The notes beneath the pieces were generated by a model that was not told where the DNA came from, made no database searches, and was given only the letters and a program-made list of their open reading frames with translations. Position numbers and translations under genes: made by a program. Below, one piece after another: positions 54,428 to 61,751 of a stretch of DNA of 64,000 bases. Every line of letters begins with the position of its first letter. Position 1 is the stretch's first letter. Origin of the DNA: Bacteroidaceae bacterium (lineage in GTDB: Bacteria > Bacteroidota > Bacteroidia > Bacteroidales > Bacteroidaceae); assembly GCA_017940565.1 (NCBI GenBank), contig JAGAYH010000032.1, forward strand, positions 1 to 64,000, given 5' to 3'.

Positions 54428-54988
54428 TTATAATGGTTCGCAAACCGTATATATATATCGCCCGTCGTCCGAGTCGACAGTGGTAAAACGGGCTTCGGCG
54501 TGCTCCAACGCGTGTTTGAGGTCCCCAATGCCCTGTCCCGTCATTTTCACGTAGGCTTCTTTCTTGGTCCACAGGCGTATAAAGGCCACTTCCGGGTGAA
54601 GCGCAGTTTTTATCTGCTTCTGTTCTTCTTCGTTCATCGTATAAGATACCAGACTTTCCCTATATTCTCTGACAGACTCCACATCCACCCCCACCGGGCG
54701 GTCGCTCAGGGCGCACACCACGGCCTCGCGGCAATGGCTCAGGTTGAAATGGATGTCGGGCCGGCCGGCAATTGCGGGCTTGCCGTGAACGGCATAGACA
54801 AAGTCCGGCTTCGCCGTAATGCCATACTCTTTCTCCAATCCCTCGCACAGCAACAGGTAGGCCGCCGCGCAGGTGCGCTGCCCCAGCTCGTGACGGAAGC
54901 GCAGGGCCTGCCCGCGCCGCTGGGCGGAGAGTTTCTCCAAGGCTGCCGGCAGGTCAAAATCGAAGATATGGTCGTTCACGTAAATCAT
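54428..54988 (-). CDS. Sfp-type 4'-phosphopantetheinyl transferase
   Basis: 186 residues, somewhat short for the Sfp class (often about 220). Transfers phosphopantetheine from CoA to the Ser of carrier domains. Motifs: HFNLSHCREAVVCALS, the Mg-binding VGVDVE, and FIRLWTKKEAYVKMTGQG (the W-x-x-KEA motif). Starts within the ATGA of the uvrB stop, so it is coupled to uvrB, yet it converges on the NRPS operon. Probably activates both NRPS carrier domains and may also serve fatty-acid ACP. Confidence 0.92.
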   Translation of the reverse strand: MIYVNDHIFDFDLPAALEKLSAQRRGQALRFRHELGQRTCAAAYLLLCEGLEKEYGITAKPDFVYAVHGKPAIAGRPDIHFNLSHCREAVVCALSDRPVGVDVESVREYRESLVSYTMNEEEQKQIKTALHPEVAFIRLWTKKEAYVKMTGQGIGDLKHALEHAEARFTTVDSDDGRYIYTVCEPL

Positions 54989-57021
54989 TGGTTCTTCTCC
55001 TGTTGTTCCATCAACTTCAGCATTTCGTCGCGGTATTGCGCTGCCAGCACGAAATCGTAGCCCCGGGCCGCCATTTCCATCTTCTGGCGCAGGCTCTCCA
55101 CCGTCTCCCCGCTGAAGGGCGTGCGCGGGGTCTCGGCCGGCGATGTCTGACCATACCTGGCAGCCGGTTCAGCCGCCATCGCGGCGGGCATGTCCGCCGG
55201 CAGGCTGTAGTCTGCCCCACCCGGTTTCACCAGTCCGCTGCCGCCGATGGCCTTGCGTATCTGCTTCGGCGTGATGTGGTGTTCCTCGTTATAGCGCATC
55301 TGTTTCTCACGCCGGCGGCGCGTTTCGTCGATGGTTTCCTGCATGCTCTGCGTGATTTTCTGGGCATACATGATGACGCGGCCATGCACGTTGCGGGCGG
55401 CACGTCCTGCCGTCTGCACCATGGAGCGGCGCGAACGCAGGAAGCCTTCCTTGTCAGCATCGAGAATGGCCACCAGAGCCACCTCGGGCAGGTCCAGGCC
55501 CTCGCGCAGCAGGTTCACGCCCACCAGAACCTGGTAGCGCCCCGAGCGCAGGTCGTCCAGGATGCGCACGCGGTCGAGCGTATCGACATCGCTGTGAATG
55601 TAGTCGGCGCGGATGCCGTTCTTGCAGAGATAAGCGGTCAGGTCCTCCGCCATGCGTTTGGTCAGCGTGGTCACCAGCACGCGCTCGTCGTGTTCGTTGC
55701 ACACCTGTATTTCCTCCAGCAGGTCGTCTATCTGCGTCAGGCTGGGCCGCACCACTATTTCCGGGTCAAGCAGGCCCGTGGGACGTATCACCTGCTCCAC
55801 GACCACGCCGCCCGACTCCTGCAATTCATATTCCGCCGGCGTGGCGCTGACGTAAATCACCTGGTGCACCATCGCCTGGAATTCCTCAAACTTCAGCGGC
55901 CGGTTGTCGAGCGCGGCCGGCAGACGGAAGCCGTATTCCACCAGCGCCACCTTGCGCGAGCGGTCGCCACCGTACATGGCGTTGATCTGAGGCACGCTCA
56001 CGTGGCTCTCGTCAATGACCATCAGGAAATCTTTTGGGAAAAAGTCGAGCAGACAATAGGGCCGCGTGCCCGGTGCCCGCCCGTCGAAGTAGCGCGAATA
56101 GTTCTCAATGCCGCTGCAGTGGCCCAGTTCGCGGAGCATCTCCATATCGTAGGTCACGCGCTCGTGCAGGCGGTCGGCCTCGAGCACCTTGCCCCAGTCG
56201 CGCAGTTCCGCCTCGCGGGCCTCCAGGTCCTTCTTTATTTCAGAGAGCGCGCGCTCGAGCGATTCCTTCGAGGTAAGGAACAGGTTGGCGGGATAGATTT
56301 TGTAGTCGTCAAACTGCGCCACCGCCTCACCCGTCGTCTTGTCCACTTCCTCAATCCGGTCTATCTCGTTGCCCCAGAAGGTCACGCGCAACATCTGCTC
56401 CGAATAGGCCAGGAACACGTCCACCGTGTCGCCCTTCACCCGGAAATGGCCCGACGAGGGCTCCAGGTCGTTCCGCACGTACTGGCACGCCACCAGCTGG
56501 CGCAGCAATTCGTTGCGCTCCACCGTCTGGCCGCGCTCCAGGGTAATCAGATTTTCGTAGAACGTTCCCGGGTTACCCATGCCGTAGATGCACGACACGC
56601 TCGACACCACTATCACGTCCTGACGCCCCGAGAGCAGCGCACTGGTGGCGCGCAGCCGCAGGCGGTCAATCTCCGCGTTAATCTGCAGGTCCTTTTCTAT
56701 ATAGGTATCCGTCGAAGCGATGTAAGCCTCCGGCTGGTAGTAGTCGTAATACGACACATAATACTCCACCGCGTTGTTCGGAAAGAAATTCTTGAACTCC
56801 GTGTAGAGCTGTGCCGCCAGCGTCTTGTTATGGCTCAGCACCAGCGTAGGCTTGTTCACGTTCTTAATGACGTTCGCTATGGTAAACGTCTTTCCCGAGC
56901 CCGTCACCCCCAGCAACGTCTGCGCCGGCGTGCCGTCGAGCACGCCCGCCGTCAGCTGGCCGATTGCTTCGGGCTGGTCGCCCGTGGGCTGATAATCTGA
57001 TACAAGTTCAAACCGGTTCAT
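54985..57021 (-). CDS. uvrB: UvrABC excinuclease subunit B
   Basis: 678 residues from the ATG at 57021; the frame opens earlier at a TTG inside the -7 box. Helicase-fold damage-verification subunit of nucleotide excision repair. Walker A LLGVTGSGKTFTIANV near residue 40, YYQPEAYI in the beta-hairpin region, DESHV (DEAD-like), later QTAGRAARN, and a C-terminal UVR helix pair (VESLRQKMEMAARGYDFVLA). Complete. Confidence 0.97.
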   Translation of the reverse strand: MNRFELVSDYQPTGDQPEAIGQLTAGVLDGTPAQTLLGVTGSGKTFTIANVIKNVNKPTLVLSHNKTLAAQLYTEFKNFFPNNAVEYYVSYYDYYQPEAYIASTDTYIEKDLQINAEIDRLRLRATSALLSGRQDVIVVSSVSCIYGMGNPGTFYENLITLERGQTVERNELLRQLVACQYVRNDLEPSSGHFRVKGDTVDVFLAYSEQMLRVTFWGNEIDRIEEVDKTTGEAVAQFDDYKIYPANLFLTSKESLERALSEIKKDLEAREAELRDWGKVLEADRLHERVTYDMEMLRELGHCSGIENYSRYFDGRAPGTRPYCLLDFFPKDFLMVIDESHVSVPQINAMYGGDRSRKVALVEYGFRLPAALDNRPLKFEEFQAMVHQVIYVSATPAEYELQESGGVVVEQVIRPTGLLDPEIVVRPSLTQIDDLLEEIQVCNEHDERVLVTTLTKRMAEDLTAYLCKNGIRADYIHSDVDTLDRVRILDDLRSGRYQVLVGVNLLREGLDLPEVALVAILDADKEGFLRSRRSMVQTAGRAARNVHGRVIMYAQKITQSMQETIDETRRRREKQMRYNEEHHITPKQIRKAIGGSGLVKPGGADYSLPADMPAAMAAEPAARYGQTSPAETPRTPFSGETVESLRQKMEMAARGYDFVLAAQYRDEMLKLMEQQEKNQ

Positions 57022-57039
57022 TTCAAACAAATCGAACTG

Positions 57040-57047
57040 CAAAGTTA
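57040..57047 (-). promoter_or_regulatory. -7 box of uvrB
   Basis: TAACTTTG on the minus strand, 18 bases before the ATG at 57021. It supports that start. Confidence 0.65.
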
Positions 57048-57191
57048 CAAATAAACGAGTGTAGAGCCAAGGAAAGAAAACAATGTTTACTTTGAAGGCT
57101 CTGCCGAGTGGACGTAACTTATCAAAAGTTACGAATAAATGAGAGCATAGGCAAGGAAAGGAAACAAAGTTTCATTTCCAGACCTTGCCCT
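57041..57191. repeat. Tandem duplication of the uvrB upstream region
   Basis: 57041-57106 (AAAGTTACAAATAAACGAGT...GGCTCTGCC) is repeated with differences at 57127-57191 (AAAGTTACGAATAAATGAGA...GACCTTGCC). The second copy keeps an AAAGTTA, the complement of the -7 box, so it may give a second promoter. Confidence 0.7.
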
Positions 57192-57227
57192 CCCGGCCGC
57201 GCACGTACGGGGGGCATCCCCATGAAA

Positions 57228-57292
57228 CGAAAACGGAGTTAGTTTTGCCTAACTCCGTTTTCGTTGCGCCCAAATCCGTTTTCGACGACCAT
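57228..57292. repeat. Dispersed intergenic repeat, copy F
   Basis: Perfect 17-bp inverted repeat, AACGAAAACGGAGTTAG (57228-57244) against CTAACTCCGTTTTCGTT (57251-57267), 6-base loop, then a third arm AAATCCGTTTTCGACGACC (57274-57292). Same architecture as copy C. Confidence 0.85.
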
Positions 57293-57414
57293 TTCCCGTT
57301 TATCTGACCATCCAAGTCTCTCTTGCCACACTATAACGGCCCTTTTTGAGAAAAAAGGTGGAATTTCCTGCAAAATAGTTAAAGGCGTGGACAACAAGTA
57401 TTAATTATTTTGGT

Positions 57415-57422
57415 TATCTTTG
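57415..57422 (+). promoter_or_regulatory. -7 box of the LRR-dockerin gene
   Basis: TATCTTTG ends 27 bases before the ATG at 57450, so the upstream in-frame TTG at 57420, which overlaps the box, is not the start. Confidence 0.55.
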
Positions 57423-57449
57423 CAGCATGACAACAAAAAACAAAAAACA

Positions 57450-58280
57450 ATGAGAAAAATCAAGACAATCGTCCTCCTCATGGCGATAGCCATAGGAGCG
57501 CAGGCAGACGTGACCATCGACTACAGCCACTTTCCTGACGACCAATTCAGGAAATATGTCACCCAACGGTATGACACAAACGACGACGGCGTGTTGAGTA
57601 CCCGGGAAGCGGCGCTCGCCGTAACCATTGATTTAAGTGAAACAATCGCCAAAAATTTGAAGGGCATTGAGTATTTCAAGAATCTGACGAAGCTCGACAT
57701 CTCCGAATCCCTCGTCAGGGATCTGGATCTATCCGGAAACAAAGAATTAACCTACCTGAATTGTACACACAGCTATATCAGCAAATTAGACCTCAGTAAT
57801 AATGAAAAACTTACGGAGTTGTATTGTTCAAGAACCTATATCGATGGATTGGACCTTCGGAATAACAGATATCTTCAGAAGTTGGACTGCTCTAACTGTC
57901 ACCTGGATTATCTTATCATTTCTGGCGACTCTAGAGATCTGTCCATGGTGAATTGTTCAAGAAATTCCATGACGGAAGCAGCCTTGGAGTTATTCATTTC
58001 TAGACTGCGGGTAAAAGTCGATGGCCAATTATATGTTGTTCAAGACGTGAATACCGATTATGATTATACCATGCGTGACTCAAACGAATTCACCAAGAAA
58101 CTTGCAGCCATGGTCTTTGCCAAAGGATGGACACCCTATAAGGGCACGTATGATGAGAATACAGGTAAAAGCAGTTGGGTTGCCTACACCAATGACAACT
58201 ACAACTATAAGGCCGACGTCAATGAAGACGGCACGGTGGACTCGGCCGACATCGTCGCCGTAATCAAGGGGATGAAATAA
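57450..58280 (+). CDS. Secreted leucine-rich-repeat protein with dockerin-like tail
   Basis: 276 residues. Signal peptide (KIKTIVLLMAIAIGAQA). Residues about 20-50 contain FPDDQFRKYV and an EF-hand-like loop DTNDDGVLSTRE. About six LRR units follow, with the pattern L..LDLSNNEKLTELYCS (LRRs with Cys and Tyr). The tail DVNEDGTVDSAD-IVAVIKGMK is almost identical to that of the gene at 1-483. Surface-exposed or secreted; binding partner unknown. Stand-alone gene with its own terminator. Confidence 0.8.
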   Translation: MRKIKTIVLLMAIAIGAQADVTIDYSHFPDDQFRKYVTQRYDTNDDGVLSTREAALAVTIDLSETIAKNLKGIEYFKNLTKLDISESLVRDLDLSGNKELTYLNCTHSYISKLDLSNNEKLTELYCSRTYIDGLDLRNNRYLQKLDCSNCHLDYLIISGDSRDLSMVNCSRNSMTEAALELFISRLRVKVDGQLYVVQDVNTDYDYTMRDSNEFTKKLAAMVFAKGWTPYKGTYDENTGKSSWVAYTNDNYNYKADVNEDGTVDSADIVAVIKGMK

Positions 58281-58306
58281 CAATCATCATTACTACCAGA
58301 CGCCAA

Positions 58307-58345
58307 AAGAAATCGCACCTTTTCGCAAAGGCGCGATTTCTTTAT
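58307..58345 (+). terminator. Terminator after the LRR-dockerin gene
   Basis: AAGAAATCGC (58307-58316) pairs with GCGATTTCTT (58333-58342), followed by TAT. Confidence 0.75.
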
Positions 58346-58445
58346 CCCGCTTACACCCCACACTGGTACCGGGCATTTCTACCGTTCGGCCGGAACACAT
58401 ATTACAAATTAACGCTTTTTATTTCGATATATCCTTATATATTTG

Positions 58446-58453
58446 TAATTTTG
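58446..58453 (+). promoter_or_regulatory. -7 box of the bamD operon
   Basis: TAATTTTG just upstream of two possible start codons (58465 and 58471); the leader is very short. Confidence 0.55.
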
Positions 58454-58464
58454 CAGCCTAAATT

Positions 58465-59337
58465 ATGCGCATGAACGTTAGAATTATCATCATGATGCTC
58501 TCAACGGCTTGGGTGTTGGCTTCGTGCACGAACATCAACAAGGCGATGAAGAGCACGGACTTGGACTTCAAGTACGAGATGGCAAAGCAGTATTTCACCA
58601 AGGGGAAATACGAGAATGCCTGCCTGCTGCTGGGCGAAGTGGTCAATGCCTACAAGGGCACGGAGCGCGGCGACGAGGCCATGTTTCTCTATGGCATGAG
58701 CAAATACTTAGGCTCGGACCTGGAGGAGGCCAACGAGTATCTGACGAAATATTACCGCAGCTACCCCACGGGAGCCCATGTGGAAGAGGCCCGCTTCTAT
58801 GCCGGCAAGGCGCTCTATGAGACCACGCCGAGCGTGAACCTGGACCAGACGGACACGTATATGGCCATCACGGAGTTTCAGAATTTCATTGAGACCTTCC
58901 CGCAGTCGAAGTATGCCGAACAATGCCGCAAAATGATTTTTGAAATGCAGGACAAGCTGGTGCTGAAGGAGTATAACAGCGCTAAACTCTATTACTCCCT
59001 GGGCAGCTACTTCGGCAACTGCACCATGGAGGGCAGCGGCAGCAACTACGAAGCCTGCATACTGACATCGCAGAATGCCATCAAGGACTATCCCTACTCG
59101 GAGCTGAAGGAGGAGTTTGCCATTCTCATTCTCCGCGCCCGCTACGAACTGGCCCGGCAGAGCGTGCCGTCGAAGCAGATGGCCCGCTACGAGAGCACCA
59201 TTGACGAATACTATGGCTTTGTGAACGAATATCCCAACTCGAAGCACAAGGCCGAGGCAGAAAAGATATTTTCTAAATCCAAAGCAGCAACAAAAAGAAG
59301 TAATAATACAAATAACGATGGATTACAAAAAGATTAA
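58465..59337 (+). CDS. bamD: Outer-membrane assembly lipoprotein BamD
   Basis: 290 residues. Lipobox VLASC after a short signal; the second ATG at 58471 is also possible. TPR-like repeats follow (YEMAKQYFTKGKYENACLLL; SYPTGAHVEEARFYAGKALY; EFQNFIETFPQSKYAEQC). Part of the BAM complex that inserts beta-barrels such as the porins in this window. The C-terminal about 20 residues are polar and low-complexity. Its end overlaps the next gene by 20 bases. Confidence 0.92.
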   Translation: MRMNVRIIIMMLSTAWVLASCTNINKAMKSTDLDFKYEMAKQYFTKGKYENACLLLGEVVNAYKGTERGDEAMFLYGMSKYLGSDLEEANEYLTKYYRSYPTGAHVEEARFYAGKALYETTPSVNLDQTDTYMAITEFQNFIETFPQSKYAEQCRKMIFEMQDKLVLKEYNSAKLYYSLGSYFGNCTMEGSGSNYEACILTSQNAIKDYPYSELKEEFAILILRARYELARQSVPSKQMARYESTIDEYYGFVNEYPNSKHKAEAEKIFSKSKAATKRSNNTNNDGLQKD

Positions 59338-59653
59338 AGCGCCTACAACAACCGTTACCCAAAACCTTATGGATTTTGCCGAACCAACCGGCAACATCTA
59401 CGAAAGCGTGGCCATCATGGGCCGCCGTGCCAACCAGATTACGGCTGACATCAAGCAGGATTTGGGGCAGAAGCTCAAGGAGTTCGGCTCTAAAAACGAT
59501 GTTCTGGACGAGGAGTTCGAGAACCGTGAGCAGATTGAAATCTCCCGCTTCTACGAGCGTATGGCCAAACCGACCCTGATTGCAGAACAGGAGTTTCTGG
59601 ACGGCAAAATCTACTACCGCAACCCCACGACGGAAAAGAACAAAATGAAGTAA
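59318..59653 (+). CDS. rpoZ: RNA polymerase omega subunit, Bacteroidetes type
   Basis: 111 residues. GNIYESVAIMGRRANQI is the omega signature, which contacts the beta-prime C-terminus. Starts inside bamD in another frame, a conserved Bacteroidales arrangement of bamD, rpoZ and a DUF4293 gene. Confidence 0.88.
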   Translation: MDYKKIKAPTTTVTQNLMDFAEPTGNIYESVAIMGRRANQITADIKQDLGQKLKEFGSKNDVLDEEFENREQIEISRFYERMAKPTLIAEQEFLDGKIYYRNPTTEKNKMK

Positions 59654-59657
59654 ACCG

Positions 59658-60092
59658 ATGATTCAACGCATACAGACAGTTTACCTCATTATTGCATTCC
59701 TGGGCCTGCTGGGCATGGCCGTGCAAACCGTGTTCAGCGTAATCTGCGCCCCTGACGCCACGCCCGAAGCACTCGGCATCTTCTATGGCCAGCGTTATCC
59801 CGCCGGCGGCTATGCCCTGTTGGGAGCTCTGGTGCTGACCGCCGGCCTGACGCTGTGGGCCGTGTTCCAATACAAACGCCGCATGAAGCAAATGCGGCTG
59901 GTGGCATGGGCGCAGTTGCTCGTGCTGCTGGAATACATCGCCGTGGCTCTTCCTGTAATTATACTCAAGAACAGTGCCATCAATCTGGTTTACTTCATCG
60001 GCCTGCTCCTGATATTCCTCTTCCTGCTCTTGGCCCGCAAAGCCATAGCGAAGGACGAACGGCTCGTGCGCGCAGCCGACCGGATAAGGTAA
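59658..60092 (+). CDS. DUF4293 membrane protein
   Basis: 144 residues. Starts with MIQRIQTVYL, the family's opening, and has four membrane segments (about 6-27, 49-69, 80-101, 105-126). Function unknown; restricted to Bacteroidetes and usually next to rpoZ, as here (4-base gap). Confidence 0.85.
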   Translation: MIQRIQTVYLIIAFLGLLGMAVQTVFSVICAPDATPEALGIFYGQRYPAGGYALLGALVLTAGLTLWAVFQYKRRMKQMRLVAWAQLLVLLEYIAVALPVIILKNSAINLVYFIGLLLIFLFLLLARKAIAKDERLVRAADRIR

Positions 60093-60106
60093 GACACCAC
60101 GACGTC

Positions 60107-60499
60107 ATGGCTCTATCGCTCAATAAAGTATTGCTCGTTGGCAACGTCGGCAAAGACCCCGACGTGCGTTACATCGATGCCAACACGGTGGTGGCCACTT
60201 TTACCCTGGCCACTAACGAAAGGGGCTATACCACGACCAGTGGCAAGGAAGTGCCTGAACGCACGGAATGGCACAACATCGTGACATGGGGCAATGTGGC
60301 CAAACGGGTGGAAAGCGTGCTGCGCAAAGGCTGTAAAGTCTACATAGAAGGCAAAATCCGCACCCGCACCTATGAGGACAAAACCGGACAAATCCACTAT
60401 GTAACGGAAATCATGGCAGACAAGCTTGATATCTTTGCCTTCCCGCCAAACACCACCCCACCGACCGCCAACACGCCGACACCTCCGGCCGGTGAATAA
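60107..60499 (+). CDS. ssb: Single-stranded DNA-binding protein
   Basis: 130 residues from the ATG at 60107; the frame is open further upstream inside the DUF4293 gene, but the OB-fold starts at LNKVLLVGNVGKDPDVRY. ERTEWHNIVTWGNVAKRVE and KVYIEGKIRTRTYEDKTG are typical. The acidic C-terminal tip seen in most SSBs is absent: it ends in a Pro/Thr tail and GE. That Bacteroidetes usually carry two SSBs is general knowledge; this may be a secondary one. Confidence 0.9.
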   Translation: MALSLNKVLLVGNVGKDPDVRYIDANTVVATFTLATNERGYTTTSGKEVPERTEWHNIVTWGNVAKRVESVLRKGCKVYIEGKIRTRTYEDKTGQIHYVTEIMADKLDIFAFPPNTTPPTANTPTPPAGE

Positions 60500-61679
60500 A
60501 TTTTTTTCAATCTTCCTTCCTTTGATAACCGCAAGCATTCTGGTTCTCCTGTCCATAGGATTCACCGCACTAAGCTTCTGTCTCGGCAACCACGTTGCAT
60601 CGGGACCGGACGACAGCAACGGCACCGTGGCATCACCTATATTCAGCCATGACCTGATGGGGTTTCTGAAAGTCCTGATGCTCCTCTGCGCCGGCATCGT
60701 GCTCTACGCCACTCTACCCTACGAAAAGGCTATTCCAGCCTTTCTTGTTCTCTTTGCGGCAAGCGTTGCGGCCGACCTGCTGCTTATCGTGTTCTTTACC
60801 AAAAAGGACGGACACGCGGTTACACCGAAAAGGTCTGTCAAGATCATCAGCAAAACCCTCCGGCCTCTGTTCAGAGCCGCATGGCCGCTCTTTCCCGACA
60901 CCATGCGCCAGTTCAAGGCTGAAAGCCGCGTCACAGGACTGCACCGGCCACAAAAGACCGACCGAAAGGAAACCATGCTAAAGGGTATCGTGCAGTTTGC
61001 AGGCGAAACGGTGAAGGACATCATGACTTCGCGTCTTGATGTACTCGACCTCGACATTACCACACCTTTCTCTGAAGTGGTGCGTCTCATCTCGGATGAC
61101 AACTACTCACGTATCCCCGTCTATTCGGGAACGAAGGACAACATCGTTGGCGTGCTCTACATCAAGGACCTGCTGCCCTACCTGGGCAAGGGCGACAAGT
61201 TCCGCTGGTCGTTTCTTGTCCGCCCGCAACTCTGCGTGCCGGAAACCAAAAAGATAGACAATCTGCTCCGCGAATTCCAGCAGAAGAAAATCCACATCGC
61301 TGTCGTCGTTGACGAATACGGCGGCGTGTCGGGCATCGTCACATTGGAAGATATTATTGAGGAAATCGTGGGAGAAATCAACGACGAATACGATGACGTG
61401 AACAATCCGTACATCACGTTGGGCAACAACACCTACGTCTTCGATGCCAAGACACCCCTGCCCGATTTCAGCAAGCTCTTCGACCTGCAACCGGGCTTCT
61501 TCGACGAGGCCAGCGACGACGCCGACACCCTGGCCGGCCTCTTGCTTGACCTGCACGGTGACTTGCCCGAAAAGCATCAGACGATCAATTATAAACACTT
61601 TGCCTTCGAAATTCTTGGCGTCGATGAGCGGCGCATCACGAAAGTGAAAGTTTCGGTCGTTCCTGAAGCTATTGCATAA
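60492..61679 (+). CDS. gldE: GldE-like CBS-domain membrane protein (CorC/HlyC family)
   Basis: 395 residues from the GTG at 60492, which overlaps the ssb stop; this start is preferred because the upstream part of the frame lies inside ssb. Three to four membrane segments occur in the first about 130 residues, shorter than a full DUF21 domain. A CBS pair follows (about 190-310; [14 protein letters not shown] and [24 protein letters not shown]), then a CorC_HlyC domain. ssb-gldE adjacency is common in Bacteroidetes. Gliding itself is not implied. Confidence 0.82.
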   Translation: MNKFFSIFLPLITASILVLLSIGFTALSFCLGNHVASGPDDSNGTVASPIFSHDLMGFLKVLMLLCAGIVLYATLPYEKAIPAFLVLFAASVAADLLLIVFFTKKDGHAVTPKRSVKIISKTLRPLFRAAWPLFPDTMRQFKAESRVTGLHRPQKTDRKETMLKGIVQFAGETVKDIMTSRLDVLDLDITTPFSEVVRLISDDNYSRIPVYSGTKDNIVGVLYIKDLLPYLGKGDKFRWSFLVRPQLCVPETKKIDNLLREFQQKKIHIAVVVDEYGGVSGIVTLEDIIEEIVGEINDEYDDVNNPYITLGNNTYVFDAKTPLPDFSKLFDLQPGFFDEASDDADTLAGLLLDLHGDLPEKHQTINYKHFAFEILGVDERRITKVKVSVVPEAIA

Positions 61680-61693
61680 TCAATCCCCAGGCC

Positions 61694-61737
61694 AAGAAGG
61701 CCGCCCTGCAGATTTACAGGGCGGCCTTCTTCTTTTT
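61694..61737. terminator. Strong bidirectional terminator
   Basis: A 13-bp perfect stem, GAAGGCCGCCCTG (61696-61708) with CAGGGCGGCCTTC (61717-61729), then TTCTTTTT. Between the convergent gldE and S9 peptidase genes. Confidence 0.9.
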
Positions 61738-61751
61738 CACAGCAGTAAAAT

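Noticed and set aside
54988..57000. 670-residue plus-strand open frame opposite uvrB
   Set aside because: It mirrors uvrB, which is complete and conserved, and its His/Arg/Leu-rich sequence has no family features.
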